Positions 36,013 through 46,113 of a DNA stretch of 64,000 nt are shown in pieces (within the stretch, counting starts at the first letter, position 1; every line of letters begins with the position of its first letter). The notes beneath the pieces were generated by a model. It searched no databases. It worked only from the letters and a program-made list of their open reading frames with translations, and was not told where the DNA came from. Source of the stretch: a marine gamma proteobacterium HTCC2148 (lineage in GTDB: Bacteria; Pseudomonadota; Gammaproteobacteria; Pseudomonadales; Halieaceae); contig DS999224.1 in assembly GCA_000156295.1 (NCBI GenBank), forward strand, positions 70,398 to 134,397, written 5' to 3'. Both the position numbers and the translations under genes were made by a program.

Positions 36013-37971
36013 CTAGTGATCGCGCCGGTTTCGTTCAGCGTCGCGCTGCAGCTTTTCTTGCAGTAATTCCCTCAGACGTTGCTTTTCCAATTCACTGACT
36101 TCAGCGTAGTTGGTGAGTTTCAGTTTGTCGACCTGCTGGGCAAGTTTTGATTGTTGCGGCAGGTGATGAGCGAGGTTGTAGATAATATCGTTAAACTGTC
36201 GCTCAATGCCCGCGGTGGGAATTAGCCGTTCCTGGCCCGCCAATTGATTGAGCAGTTCGCCTTCAGGCGTGCCATACCAGTGGCCTAACAACATGCCGGT
36301 GTTGGACTCAGGTCGACGCTGCACCAGGTCGATGAGTTCGGCCAGTAGAGCGACATTATCGCCGCTCAGTTCTGTCAGGCCCCCGGCTTTTACTTGCCGC
36401 GCAATTTCGGGTTGGTGCAGGATTAGAGCGATGGCGCTTTGGGCCAGATTGGAATAGCCGGCCTGCTGCTGAGAATTGGGGGCGCGCTGGCGAGGGCCGG
36501 CTTCATCATCATCTACGTCCAGCTCTGGGTATTGCTCATCGCCTAAAGACGGAGCGCCATCCTGGTAGCGATGTTGCTCTGCTCCACCTGACTGATCTCG
36601 ACCGGGGTGATAGCCAGGGTCACTGGATCTGCCTGAGTAGGACGCAGGCGCACTGGGTTGGGGTGGCGGAACTTCCAGGCGCATGAGGCTTTCCAGCTCC
36701 AGGCCGGTTCTTTCTGCCAATGCCTGGAACATCAGCTGTTTGAACACACCTTCCGGCATCAATCGAATATGCGGTAATGCCAGCTTGCTCAGGCGGGCGC
36801 GACCGTCGAGGTTGCCGGTGTCGAGACCTTCAGCCATCGAATCGAACAGGAAGGTATCCAGCGGCGTAGCGCCAGCCAGTAATTCTTCGAATTTTTCCGC
36901 GCCACCGCTGCGTACCACCGTGTCCGGGTCTTCGCCCTCGGGCAGAAACAAAAAGCGCGCCTGGCGGCCGTCTTCCATGCAGGGCAGGGCGGCTTCCAGT
37001 GCCCGAAAGGCTGCTTTGCGACCCGCTTCGTCACCGTCGAAACAAAAAATGACTTCCGGGCAGCGCCGGTAAATACGCTCCAGGTGGGCGTTGCTGGTGG
37101 CTGTGCCCAGGGTGGCGGTGGCGATAGTAATGCCGTGTTGTGCCAGGGCGATTACGTCCATGTAGCCTTCAACTACTAACAGTCGTTCGAGTTTGCGGTT
37201 GGCTTGCAGCGCCTCGTAAAACCCATAGAGTTCTCGACCTTTTTGGAAAATGTCGGTTTCAGGAGAGTTGAGGTATTTGGGTTTGTCGTCGCCCAGTACC
37301 CGGCCGCCAAAAGCGATGACCCGGCCACGCTGGTCGCGAATCGGGAACACCACCCGGTCACGAAAGCGATCGTAAATGCGGCCCTTATCATTTTCCACCA
37401 GCATACCTGCTTTCATCAGCAGGGCTTTCTTGTCTTCGGTTTCCCCCAGGGCTGTGAGTAAATTGTCCCAGCCCGGCGGCGCGAAGCCCATGCCGAACTG
37501 TTTAGCAATTTGCCCGGTGAGTCCGCGCTCCTTGAGGTACTTAACCGCATTGCTCCGTTCAGGGTGCTGCCGCAGTTGTTGTTTATAGAAATTAGCGACC
37601 TGCTCCATCAAGGTGTATAGCGACTTGTTGGTTTCTTCACGTTTGGCCTGAGCCGGGCCGCCGCTGTTCGCCTCCCGCTGTACTTCCATGCCCACACTGT
37701 TGGCCAGCGTCTCAATGGCCTGCGGGAACTCTATGTTCTCGTAATCCATAACAAAGCCGAGGGCGTTGCCGCCGGCACCGCAGCCAAAGCAATAGTAGAA
37801 CTGTTTGTCGGGACTGACCGAGAAAGAGGGCGTTTTTTCTTCGTGGAAAGGGCAGCGAGCGCTGTAATTCTTGCCGGTTTTACGCAACTTCACCCGCCGA
37901 TCAACCACATCGACAATGTCGACACGGTCCAGCAAGTCATCGATAAACGTTTGGGGAATGCGTCCGGCCAT
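36013..37971 (-). CDS. dnaG: DNA primase
   Basis: The zinc-binding domain (CPFHEEKTPSFSV, then FYYCFGCGAGGNA) is followed by the TOPRIM core (LLVVEGYMDVIAL with the catalytic Glu, and FCFDGDEAGRKAA with DxD). A low-complexity linker rich in Gly/Ser/Asp lies at about 440–500, and the C-terminal helicase-binding domain comes last. It synthesises primers for DNA replication with DnaB. At 652 aa it is full length. It lies between yqeY and rpoD in the macromolecular-synthesis operon. Confidence 0.98.
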   Translation of the reverse strand: MAGRIPQTFIDDLLDRVDIVDVVDRRVKLRKTGKNYSARCPFHEEKTPSFSVSPDKQFYYCFGCGAGGNALGFVMDYENIEFPQAIETLANSVGMEVQREANSGGPAQAKREETNKSLYTLMEQVANFYKQQLRQHPERSNAVKYLKERGLTGQIAKQFGMGFAPPGWDNLLTALGETEDKKALLMKAGMLVENDKGRIYDRFRDRVVFPIRDQRGRVIAFGGRVLGDDKPKYLNSPETDIFQKGRELYGFYEALQANRKLERLLVVEGYMDVIALAQHGITIATATLGTATSNAHLERIYRRCPEVIFCFDGDEAGRKAAFRALEAALPCMEDGRQARFLFLPEGEDPDTVVRSGGAEKFEELLAGATPLDTFLFDSMAEGLDTGNLDGRARLSKLALPHIRLMPEGVFKQLMFQALAERTGLELESLMRLEVPPPQPSAPASYSGRSSDPGYHPGRDQSGGAEQHRYQDGAPSLGDEQYPELDVDDDEAGPRQRAPNSQQQAGYSNLAQSAIALILHQPEIARQVKAGGLTELSGDNVALLAELIDLVQRRPESNTGMLLGHWYGTPEGELLNQLAGQERLIPTAGIERQFNDIIYNLAHHLPQQSKLAQQVDKLKLTNYAEVSELEKQRLRELLQEKLQRDAERNRRDH

Positions 37972-38057
37972 AAAGTGATTGTAACGCTATTGAGACGCTG
38001 GGTTATACGGTGGAAGCAGGTTAGATGCCGGGAACCAAATCTTCGGGGTCGGGCCGC

Positions 38058-38513
38058 TCAGTTGGAAAGGCGGCTCTTAACCAGTCCGCTTACCTTACCC
38101 ATATCTGCCTTACCCGCGAGCTTGGGCTTCAATTGCCCCATCACCGGCCCCATGGCCTGCATGCCAGTGGCGCCTGATGCCGCAATGGCTTCATCAATCA
38201 TAGCGATGATTTCGTCTTCGGTAAGCTGTGCAGGAAGGAATTCCTGGAGGACGGCAATTTCGGCGTTTTCAACGTCAGCCAACTCGGTGCGGCCGGCGTC
38301 TGTGAACTGCTGAGCAGAATCGCGACGCTGCTTGACCATTTTATCGAGTACGGCCAGCGCACGAGCATCATCCACTTCGATGCGCTCGTCGACTTCGATT
38401 CGTTTGAATTCGGCTTGAATCAGCCGGATAGTACCCAGTCGCTGTTTGTCTCTGGCTTTCATGGCCGCTTTCATGGCGGCCCTGATCGTTTCAGTTAGCG
38501 ACTGGTCACTCAT
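38058..38513 (-). CDS. yqeY: GatB/YqeY-domain protein
   Basis: This 151-aa protein has LTETIRAAMKAAMKARDKQR, LGTIRLIQAEFKR and AVLQEFLPAQLTEDE, all typical of YqeY, a small protein related to the tRNA-binding tail of GatB. The precise role is not established. It lies 18 bp downstream of rpsU and 86 bp upstream of dnaG, the usual gammaproteobacterial order. Confidence 0.95.
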   Translation of the reverse strand: MSDQSLTETIRAAMKAAMKARDKQRLGTIRLIQAEFKRIEVDERIEVDDARALAVLDKMVKQRRDSAQQFTDAGRTELADVENAEIAVLQEFLPAQLTEDEIIAMIDEAIAASGATGMQAMGPVMGQLKPKLAGKADMGKVSGLVKSRLSN

Positions 38514-38531
38514 AGGGAGGGATGCCAGCGC

Positions 38532-38747
38532 TTAGTACAGACGTACGCGCTTGCGGTTTTCCCGGGAGAGCTTCTTCAGATGACGCTTAACAGCTGCAGC
38601 GCCAGCGCGCTTGCGAACTGTGGTGGGCTTCTCGTAGTGCTCACGCTTACGAACTTCAGCCAGAACACCGGCCTTCTCGCAAGAACGCTTGAAGCGACGC
38701 AGTGCTACGTCAAAGGGCTCGTTTTCCTTGATCTTGATGTGGGGCAT
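38532..38747 (-). CDS. rpsU: 30S ribosomal protein S21
   Basis: It starts [20 protein letters not shown] and ends in the basic [13 protein letters not shown], giving 71 aa, the standard length of S21. The start is set at 38747 because all S21 proteins begin near here; the upstream extension is not family-like. It is the first gene of the rpsU–yqeY–dnaG–rpoD operon, divergent from tsaD, so the 203-bp space between them must hold both promoters. Confidence 0.97.
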   Translation of the reverse strand: MPHIKIKENEPFDVALRRFKRSCEKAGVLAEVRKREHYEKPTTVRKRAGAAAVKRHLKKLSRENRKRVRLY

Positions 38748-38950
38748 TAACTCTATACCTGTCTCAAATTTTTGTAACAACCACCGGCAAATGGCCAGTG
38801 AAAGCCTGAAAGGGCGCGCATTCTATACCGATCAGGGGGTGTTTGCAAAGGGTCTGACCGGCTCCGATTCGGTAATTTGCGGCCAATTTCTCTGGTTTGG
38901 GGCAGTACCAGCCAGTATCATGCGGCGGATAGTGATTTTGGAGCCGATTA

Positions 38951-39988
38951 ATGCTCATTCTGGGCCTGGAAACCTCCTGCGACGAGACCGGTGTAGCGCT
39001 TTACGACACAGAGCGCGGCCTGCTGGCACACGCGTTGTTCAGCCAGATTGATATCCACGTGGAATACGGCGGAGTAGTGCCGGAATTGGCCTCCCGCGAC
39101 CATGTGCGCAAGACGCTTCCGTTAATAGAAGAAGTGATGGCGGAAGCTGAAGTCACCGCGGCCGATATTGATGGCGTGGCCTACACCGCCGGCCCCGGCC
39201 TGGTAGGCGCTTTAATGGTAGGCGCTACCCTGGCCAGATCGCTGGCTTGGGGCTGGGGTGTTCCCGCATTGGGCGTGCATCACATGGAAGGCCACCTGCT
39301 GGCGCCCATGCTCGAAGAAGAACATCCTGAATTCCCCTTTGTAGCCTTGCTGGTCTCCGGCGGCCACACCCAGCTGGTGCGAGTCGATGGCATCGGCCAA
39401 TACCGCTTGCTGGGCGAGTCCCTGGACGATGCCGCAGGGGAGGCCTTCGACAAGGCCGCCAAAATGCTAGGGTTGCCCTACCCGGGTGGCCCACATATTG
39501 GCCGTTTGGCGCAAAGCGGTAATCCTGAGCGTTTCGATTTTCCCCGCCCGATGGTCAATCGCCCTGGGCTGGATTTCAGCTTTAGCGGCCTCAAAACCTT
39601 CACCCTTAATACTGTGGCAAGCTGTTGGGAAGAGGGTGAACTGACAGAGCAGGATAAAGCGGATATCGCCCGCGCTTTTGAGGATGCCGTGGTTAGCACG
39701 CTAGTCATTAAATGCCGCCGAGCGCTGAAACAGGAGGGTTTAAAGACCCTGGTAATGGCAGGCGGAGTAAGCGCTAACTCATCTTTAAGATCAGGGCTTA
39801 AAAGAGCTTTAGCCAAAGAAAGGGCACAAGTGTTCTATCCGGCACCGCTTTTTTGTACCGATAACGGCGCCATGATCGCCTACGCAGGTGCCCAGCGCTT
39901 GCAAGCAGGGCAGGTGGACACTGAAGACACTCGCGTACGCCCCCGCTGGCCGATGGAAGAGCTGCCACCGATAGAGGGCGCTGCTTGA
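38951..39988 (+). CDS. tsaD: tRNA N6-threonylcarbamoyladenosine synthase subunit TsaD
   Basis: It begins [19 protein letters not shown]. The metal ligands are in [16 protein letters not shown] and [12 protein letters not shown] are the other ATPase-fold signatures. It transfers threonylcarbamoyl to A37 of ANN-reading tRNAs with TsaB and TsaE. TGGAG precedes the ATG. At 345 aa it is normal. The stop overlaps the folB start (TGATG). Confidence 0.97.
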   Translation: MLILGLETSCDETGVALYDTERGLLAHALFSQIDIHVEYGGVVPELASRDHVRKTLPLIEEVMAEAEVTAADIDGVAYTAGPGLVGALMVGATLARSLAWGWGVPALGVHHMEGHLLAPMLEEEHPEFPFVALLVSGGHTQLVRVDGIGQYRLLGESLDDAAGEAFDKAAKMLGLPYPGGPHIGRLAQSGNPERFDFPRPMVNRPGLDFSFSGLKTFTLNTVASCWEEGELTEQDKADIARAFEDAVVSTLVIKCRRALKQEGLKTLVMAGGVSANSSLRSGLKRALAKERAQVFYPAPLFCTDNGAMIAYAGAQRLQAGQVDTEDTRVRPRWPMEELPPIEGAA

Positions 39989-40344
39989 TGGACACCGTGT
40001 ATATAGAAGGCTTAAAGACCGATGCCGTCATCGGGGTTTACGACTGGGAACGTTCAATTCGCCAAACCCTGGTGTTGGACCTTGAATTGGCCTCAGATAA
40101 CCGCGCCGCCGCAGCCACCGATGGCATCGCCGATGCCATGGATTACGACGCCATTTCCAAACGCATTTTGGCCTATGTTCAGGCCAGTGAATTTGAATTG
40201 ATTGAAACCCTGGCCGAGCGGGTCGCCGCCATTGTCCTGAGCGAATTCAATATTCCCTGGCTGCGGCTGAAACTGAGCAAACCGGGGGCAGTCGCCGAGG
40301 CAAATGACGTGGGCGTTATTATCGAGCGTGGGAGCAGAACCTGA
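39988..40344 (+). CDS. folB: Dihydroneopterin aldolase
   Basis: This 118-aa protein opens [20 protein letters not shown], with the family's ERSIRQTLVLDLEL and the active-site region ESLI-like ELIETLAERVA. It converts dihydroneopterin to the hydroxymethyl pterin used by FolK. The ATG overlaps the tsaD stop; an in-frame TTG one codon earlier is less likely. Its own stop overlaps the folK start, so the three genes are translationally coupled. Confidence 0.95.
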   Translation: MDTVYIEGLKTDAVIGVYDWERSIRQTLVLDLELASDNRAAAATDGIADAMDYDAISKRILAYVQASEFELIETLAERVAAIVLSEFNIPWLRLKLSKPGAVAEANDVGVIIERGSRT

Positions 40345-40850
40345 TGGCCCGCGTATACCTCGGCCTTGGCAGCAATATAGAGCGCGAGCGCTACATCACC
40401 GCTGGTTTAGATGCGCTGGAGGACCTGTTCGGCGAAATGGAGCTTTCTCCCGTTTACGAATCTGCTGCCATAGGCTTCGACGGCACTGCTTTTTATAACA
40501 TGGCGGTGGGCGTGAATACCGATCTACCCCTCGCAGAGATGGCCAAAAAACTGCGAGACATAGAATACGAACATGGCCGGCCCCTGAATGCGTCTCGCTT
40601 CAGCTCCAGGCAGCTGGATATCGATATTCTCACCTATGATGACCTGGTCGGGGTGATTGATGGGGTGGAGTTGCCCCGCGGGGAGATTCTAGAGAATGCG
40701 TTTGTGTTGCAGCCGTTGGCGGATGTGGCGCCGGGTGAGGTGCACCCGTCTGATGGCAGAAACTACGCGGCACTTTGGGAGGGGTTTGACGGTGGCAAGC
40801 AGATGATTTCTCGGGTCGAGTTTTCCTGGAGAGGTCGGTCAATTTCCTGA
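40344..40850 (+). CDS. folK: 2-amino-4-hydroxy-6-hydroxymethyldihydropteridine pyrophosphokinase
   Basis: VYLGLGSNIERERYI and RQLDIDILTYDDL (the DIDI/DLD metal-binding motif) are typical of HPPK, and the protein ends after NAFVLQPLADVAPGEVHP. It phosphorylates the folB product in folate synthesis. At 168 aa it is full length. It is the last gene of tsaD–folB–folK. Confidence 0.96.
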   Translation: MARVYLGLGSNIERERYITAGLDALEDLFGEMELSPVYESAAIGFDGTAFYNMAVGVNTDLPLAEMAKKLRDIEYEHGRPLNASRFSSRQLDIDILTYDDLVGVIDGVELPRGEILENAFVLQPLADVAPGEVHPSDGRNYAALWEGFDGGKQMISRVEFSWRGRSIS

Positions 40851-40962
40851 TTACTTGTGCCGAAAGTCGCTCACGTGGTGCGAAGATTGGTCACTTTTGA
40901 TCTCGTAGTAGCTTGGCTGTTGTTGGAAAATGTAACCAGCAGCATTCACTGGAGCACCTACC

Positions 40963-41265
40963 GTGGCAGCCATAGCATTTGATACACTTAGATTCGCCCG
41001 TCGCCTGATTGAAGCCGGCGTGCCCGACCGTCAAGCAGAAGTGCAGGCTGAACTTATGGCAGAAGCGTTTGTTTTCAATATGGATAGTGTGGTGACCAAA
41101 GACTACCTTGATGCCCGTCTCGGTGAGCAGGAAGCTAAAATCGAGGCCAAATTCAATGCCCGTTTTGCGACCGTGGAAAGCAAGCTCAACTTGCACAGCT
41201 GGATTCTAGCGATCATCGCCGCCAGCACTGTTATTCCGGCCATCACCCGCCTATTGGGCTACTAA
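40963..41265 (+). CDS. DUF1640-like coiled-coil membrane protein
   Basis: This 100-aa protein has FDTLRFARRLIEAGVPDRQA, then VTKDYLDARLGEQEAKIEAK (coiled coil), and a C-terminal membrane helix (SWILAIIAASTVIPAI), the plan of DUF1640/CCDC90-type proteins. A GTG start with GGAG eight bases upstream is used. A diverged relative is on the other strand at 41415–41759 and a truncated one at 43220–43348. The function is unknown. Confidence 0.75.
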   Translation: MAAIAFDTLRFARRLIEAGVPDRQAEVQAELMAEAFVFNMDSVVTKDYLDARLGEQEAKIEAKFNARFATVESKLNLHSWILAIIAASTVIPAITRLLGY

Positions 41266-41414
41266 ACTCTCCGTGATCCCGTCATCCCCAGCGCAATCGC
41301 CCTGGCATCAAATTCCACCAGAACTACTGAACATGGTGTCGGCAGGTCGGCAGCTTACGCCGTAGTTAGAATCGGAGTCATTGCAGTGAAAACTGCAGTG
41401 CCGGCACCGCGGGG

Positions 41415-41759
41415 TCAGCCTACAGCGAACCACTCCTGCAATTGCGGCACCACCAGCACAATGATTATCAGGCCCATCATCCAGGTGTGCAGGGTAAGTT
41501 GGATTTTCATGGGGGCAAGCTCGCCGGCGAGTGCGTTCAGGCGCTTATCAATGCCTTCAAACCGTTTATCAACGCCCTTAAAGCGTTGGTCAATCCGCTC
41601 CATCGTATGGTCGAAGTGTTCGCGAGTAACCAGGGTATCGAAATGTTGCGCCTGCATTTGCACCGTGCCTCTGGCGATGGCTTCCGCCTGGGTGCGGTTG
41701 AAGCCAGCGCTTTCCAATGTATTGGTGTAGGTTAGCACATCAAGGCTGAGTTCCGGCAT
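41415..41759 (-). CDS. DUF1640-like coiled-coil membrane protein, second copy
   Basis: It begins MPELSLDVLTYTNTLESAGF, NRTQAEAIARGTVQMQ, then has a helical repeat stretch (RIDQRFKGVDKRFEGIDKRL) and a final membrane helix (WMMGLIIIVLVVPQL). I start at 41759 because the N-terminus then lines up with the truncated copy at 43220–43348; an ATG 13 codons upstream is possible. It is convergent with the first copy. Confidence 0.65.
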   Translation of the reverse strand: MPELSLDVLTYTNTLESAGFNRTQAEAIARGTVQMQAQHFDTLVTREHFDHTMERIDQRFKGVDKRFEGIDKRLNALAGELAPMKIQLTLHTWMMGLIIIVLVVPQLQEWFAVG

Positions 41760-41996
41760 ATCGCAGGTACCGTTGGTTTGGTTTGTGAATACCGACATTA
41801 GGCCATTTGCGGCCCCACTGGAACATCAAATACGGCCATTCAAAAAAGGCTGTAGCACGGCAGCAAAAAGAAGGGCTAAAACCCCGTCATCGCGGCGTTC
41901 CCGCGCTGCGCATTTGATGCGAGATGCCATTCAAGGTGTCTTCAGCTCCCCAACCGTCATCCCGACGAAGGCGGCGGCCCGGTGTACCGGAACCCA

Positions 41997-43238
41997 CTAC
42001 CGCTGTCCAGCATTCCCCCGAAGCTCATCCAACCTGCGAACCCGTTCTTCCGCAATAGCCTCCCCAAGCTCCCTACCTTCAACCCCTGGAAACAATACCG
42101 CCGTGATCTCAAGCGCTATCTCCCTGGCCTTGCGAAGATAATTTGCCTGCGGATACGGTTCTTCTTCTCGTCCCAACCGCCCCCGCGCATCGGCCTCACA
42201 AGCCAGTAAAAAAGCCTCAAACCGGCCAGGTCGACGCAGGGCATCGGTGGCAGTCAGTAACTTCAGCAGCGTCTTTCCACGCAACTCCATGGCCCGGTGA
42301 CTGTGCAGGTGATATTCACAGGCCTTCAGGGCCAGGTCGCGATATTGATTGGGTGCTTTCAGGCGCTTGCATACCGCTTTCACCAGTTTGACGCCGCGGA
42401 ACTCATGGGCGATATGTCTTGGTAGCTCATCTGCGGGGGTGACTCCCTTGCCGAGATCATGCAGCAACACAGCAAAGCGCACATCACCGGCATCGCTCAA
42501 TATTACTACTTGCTGCAGTGACATTAGGGTGTGCACGCCGGAGTCAATTTCGGGGTGGTGTGCCTCGGGTTGGGGTACACCGAACAGCGCATCCAGTTCC
42601 GGGATCAGCTTGGCTAACGCACCGCAGTCCCGCAGCACCTCAATAAACACCTCGGGATTGCGCTCACCCAAAGCCCGATCCAGCTCCACCCAAATGCGCT
42701 CTGCAGGCAGATGAGCCAGCTCATCCTGATTCACGATTTCAGTCATCAATGCGAGGGTCTCAGGGGCGACCGCAAAGCCAAGATGCGCGTACCGTGCTGC
42801 GAAACGAGCAGTGCGCAATACCCGCAGTGGATCTTCCACAAAGGCATCGGAAACATGCCGAAGTACCCTGTCAGCCAGATCCTGCTGGCCACCGTAAGGG
42901 TCGGTGATATTCCCTTCAGTGTCCTGTGCCATGGCGTTAATGGTCAGGTCTCGGCGCAGCAGGTCTTCTTCCAGCGTCACGCTGGGGTCGCAGTGCACGG
43001 CAAAACCGGTATAGCCATGGCCGGATTTGCGCTCGGTGCGCGCCAAGGCGCATTCGTCCTTGGTTTCAGGGTGAAGGAATACGGGGAAGTCTTTGCCTAC
43101 TTGCTGGTAGCCCAGCTCAAGCATCTGCTTTGGCGTTGCACCAACCACCACCCAGTCTCTTTCATAAGCAGGGTAGCCAAGGAGGGCATCGCGCACCGCG
43201 CCGCCGACTAGAAAGGTGTTCACGGCCTGGAGAACCAT
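41997..43238 (-). CDS. cca: CCA-adding enzyme (tRNA nucleotidyltransferase) with HD domain
   Basis: The nucleotidyltransferase head has [13 protein letters not shown] and ERDWVVVG, followed by [10 protein letters not shown] and [15 protein letters not shown]. The C-terminal HD phosphohydrolase domain has [12 protein letters not shown] and HDLGKG, as in the bacterial multifunctional Cca group. It adds or repairs CCA at tRNA 3' ends. Its first codons overlap the truncated DUF1640-like fragment; a GTG at 43223 is a possible later start. At 413 aa it is normal. Confidence 0.95.
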   Translation of the reverse strand: MVLQAVNTFLVGGAVRDALLGYPAYERDWVVVGATPKQMLELGYQQVGKDFPVFLHPETKDECALARTERKSGHGYTGFAVHCDPSVTLEEDLLRRDLTINAMAQDTEGNITDPYGGQQDLADRVLRHVSDAFVEDPLRVLRTARFAARYAHLGFAVAPETLALMTEIVNQDELAHLPAERIWVELDRALGERNPEVFIEVLRDCGALAKLIPELDALFGVPQPEAHHPEIDSGVHTLMSLQQVVILSDAGDVRFAVLLHDLGKGVTPADELPRHIAHEFRGVKLVKAVCKRLKAPNQYRDLALKACEYHLHSHRAMELRGKTLLKLLTATDALRRPGRFEAFLLACEADARGRLGREEEPYPQANYLRKAREIALEITAVLFPGVEGRELGEAIAEERVRRLDELRGNAGQR

Positions 43239-43348
43239 GTCTGCATCTGTATCGTGCCTCTGGAGATAGCCTCTGCCTCAATGCGGGTAAGGCCGGTGCC
43301 GTCCAACTCTTTCGCAAAGGCTAGCACATCAAGTGTTGAAGCTGACAT
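43220..43348 (-). pseudogene. Truncated DUF1640-like fragment next to cca
   Basis: It encodes [39 protein letters not shown] and a stop, 42 residues. This matches the N-terminus of the 41415–41759 protein (LDVL…GFNRTQAEAIARGTVQMQ). The coiled coil and membrane helix are missing; the end runs into the cca start. The short ORF may still be translated and could couple to cca. Confidence 0.6.
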
Positions 43349-43630
43349 AGCAAGATCACTACTGGTAAAACTGAGTGTTTATAGATTATTGAAAGTACCG
43401 AGAGATGGGAATATCAAAGCCGGCCCGAGGCAGGCCCGAAGACCGGGGTTTGTGCTGGTAGATCAGCTGCTGCGGGTTGGTGTATCGGAGCCAACAGGAT
43501 TAGGCCCCGTCATGCGCTATTCACCAAACTCACTCACACTCAGGCTCCGATAGTATTCAGCCCTGACCACTTTCCCGCCACTGCCCGTGCCCGTGCCCAA
43601 AGTGGAATAACTTCCGGACATCACGCCTAC

Positions 43631-44759
43631 CTACTCTTTCGCCTGCACGATCTCATAGCCCTCGTTAATTAACAGGCGGTTTTTGCACGCAGTTTTCAAA
43701 TCGTTCTCCACCATTTCACTGATCATTTCATCCAGATTGGTGGTTGGCTTCCAGCCCAGTTGCCTTTCGGCCTGGGTTGGGTCACCCAGCAGGGAATCGA
43801 CTTCTGCCGGTCGGTAGTAGCGCTCATCAACGCGCACAATCACGTCACCGGGTTTCACGGTGATATTGGCATCGGCAATGGCAGCATTTAACGCGGCTAC
43901 GCGGCCTATCTCTGCCAGGCCTTCACCGTCAAATTCCAGGGTGATGCCCAGGTTCTGTGCGGAGCGTGAGATAAAGTCCTGCACGGAGGTTTGCTGACCA
44001 GTGGCGATGACAAAGTCACGCGGCTCATCCTGCTGCAGCATCAGCCATTGCATTTGCACGTAGTCCCGGGCGTGACCCCAGTCGCGCAATGAGTTGATGT
44101 TACCCATGTACAGGCACTGCTCGAGACCTTGGCTGATATTGGCCAGGCCGCAGGTGATCTTGCGGCTGACAAAGGTCTCGCCGCGGCGCGGACTCTCGTG
44201 ATTAAACAAAACACCATTGCAGGCGAACATGCCGTAAGACTCGCGGTAGTTCACGGTAATCCAGTAGGCGTATAGCTTGGCCACGCCGCAGGGTGAACGG
44301 GGGTGGAACGGCGTTCTCTCGGTTTGTGGTGTTTCCTGCACCAGGCCATAAAGCTCTGAGGTAGAGGCCTGATAAATGGGGGTTTTCTCGGTTAAGCCCA
44401 GCAGGCGAACTGCCTCCAGAATCCGCAAGGTGCCTATGCCATCAACATCGGCAGTGTATTCTGGCTCCTCAAAACTCACCGCCACGTGGCTCTGGGCAGC
44501 CAGGTTGTAAATTTCGTCCGGCTGAACCTGTTGAATAATACGAGTGATATTGGAAGTGTCTGACAAGTCGCCGTAGTGAAGTACCAAATTTCTATTCTTG
44601 GTATGGGGGGCTTGATAAATGTGGTCGATGCGCTCGGTGTTAAATGAGGAGGCGCGGCGTTTGATGCCATGCACCTGGTAGCCCTTCTCCAGCAGGAACT
44701 CGGCGAGATAGGAGCCGTCTTGGCCGGTGATGCCGGTGACTAGGGCTACTTTCGGGCAT
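43631..44759 (-). pseudogene. gmd: GDP-mannose 4,6-dehydratase with a 5' frameshift
   Basis: The body is a clear Gmd: [37 protein letters not shown] (catalytic Thr/Ser-Glu, Tyr, with Lys downstream), [17 protein letters not shown], and ESG-like end motifs. The NADP-binding strand [20 protein letters not shown] is present, but upstream of any standard start in that frame. The nearest ATG (44757–44759) reads ATG CCC GAA; removing one G near 44753 would restore MPKVALVTG. As read, translation could begin only at the GTG at 44674, without the Rossmann motif. It is the first enzyme of GDP-L-fucose/6-deoxy-sugar synthesis; fcl is just upstream. Confidence 0.75.
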
Positions 44760-45708
44760 CAGTGATGTTGTCCAGGTACCACTGGTAGGTGTTCTCAAGG
44801 CCAGCTTTGAGGTCATATTCTGGCTGCCAGCCCAGAGCGCGGAGCTTACTGCTATCCATTAGCTTGCGAGGAGCGCCGTCGGGCTTGCTGCTGTCCCACT
44901 CCAGAGCTCCGCTGAAGCCCGTAACTGCAGCCACCGTTTCTGCCAATTCTTTGATCGAACAATCAGCCCCTGTACCCACATTGAGATGACTCAGGCGGGG
45001 GCCGGTGACTTTTGCGTAGTCTTCGACTGGCAGGTTCATTATGTGAACGCAGGCCCTGGCCATGTCATCCACGTGCAGAAATTCGTGCAGGGCACTGCCA
45101 GTCCCCCAATTTGTAATACTGGCCGCATTACTCTTCACCGCCTCATGGAAGCGCCGCAGCAGGGCTGGAATCACGTGGCTGTTCTCAGGGTGGAAGTTGT
45201 CACCGGGCCCATAGAGGTTAGTTGGCATAACGCTACGATAATCAGTGCCATGCTGGCGGTTGTAGCTTTCACACAGTTTGATGCCGGCAATTTTGGTAAT
45301 GGCATAGGGCTCATTGGTGGGCTCTAGTGCGCCTGTAAGCAGGGCCTCTTCCTGCATGGGTTGTTCCGTCAAGCGGGGGTAGATGCAAGAGCTTCCCAGA
45401 AACAGCAGCTTCTTCACCCCGTGGGCGAAGGCCTAGTGGATAACGTTGCACTCCAGCATCAGGTTGTCGTAGATGAAATCAGCCGGGTAGGTGTCGTTAG
45501 CGTGAATGCCACCCACCTTGGCGGCACAGAGATACACTTCATCGATGCTTCTAGCGGCAAAAAAGTCGGTCACGGCTACTTGGTTACATAAGTCCAGCTC
45601 GCTGCGGCTAGCGGTAATCAATTCGACAGAGGGGTCACCGGCGAGTTGTTGTACGATTGCCGAGCCCACCATGCCTCGGTGGCCCGCGATAAAAATTTTC
45701 CGGGTCAT
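44746..45708 (-). pseudogene. fcl: GDP-L-fucose synthase interrupted by an amber stop
   Basis: From ATG 45708 the frame gives [20 protein letters not shown] (Rossmann), then [16 protein letters not shown] and [10 protein letters not shown]. It hits TAG at 45433–45435 where relatives have Gln, and continues in the same frame as [14 protein letters not shown], then [20 protein letters not shown] (Tyr/Lys catalytic pair), to TAG at 44746. A single base change (CAG to TAG) accounts for the break. It would convert the Gmd product to GDP-L-fucose. Confidence 0.8.
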
Positions 45709-46032
45709 GGGTGTTTCTCTGAGTAATCTTGTGAGCATATCAAGCGCTGAAGCAGGAATAGCTGGATAGCCGTTGTGTAAGCCAATTTTTTGTACAGTAG
45801 TAAAAAATGTATGGGGCAAGCATAGAAACTGGTGACTTCTTCTCAATTTCTTGCCGGTTTAGAGGTTTTTCGCCTTTAAATTAAAAGCAAACCTTAGGGA
45901 GTGATGCAGAATTTCCAAGTGTGCCAGCATTTATTACAGTGGCAGGCGTAGTAGAATGGCATGTGTTAGGTACTCCGACAGCACTAACAATAGAAGTAAC
46001 GAAATACCGACAACTTTTGAAAGAAGATGCTC

Positions 46033-46113
46033 ATGACAGATCAGGTCGACTTTGTGATCACAGTAGGGGAAGATTTTAGAACTGCTCCGATTTATGCGGC
46101 TGCTCCGTCATGA
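46033..46113 (+). CDS. Possible 26-aa leader or relic ORF before the glycosyltransferase gene
   Basis: MTDQVDFVITVGEDFRTAPI, YAAAPS ends at TGA overlapping the next ATG (ATGA), which would couple translation. No family is recognised; it may be the remnant of a lost gene. The upstream interval 45709–46032 (about 320 bp) otherwise shows nothing identifiable. Confidence 0.3.
   Translation: MTDQVDFVITVGEDFRTAPIYAAAPS

Noticed and set aside
41940-41996. Small interspersed repeat (CGTCATCCCGACGAAGGCGG)
   Set aside because: It resembles common intergenic repeats, but no second copy is visible in the window.
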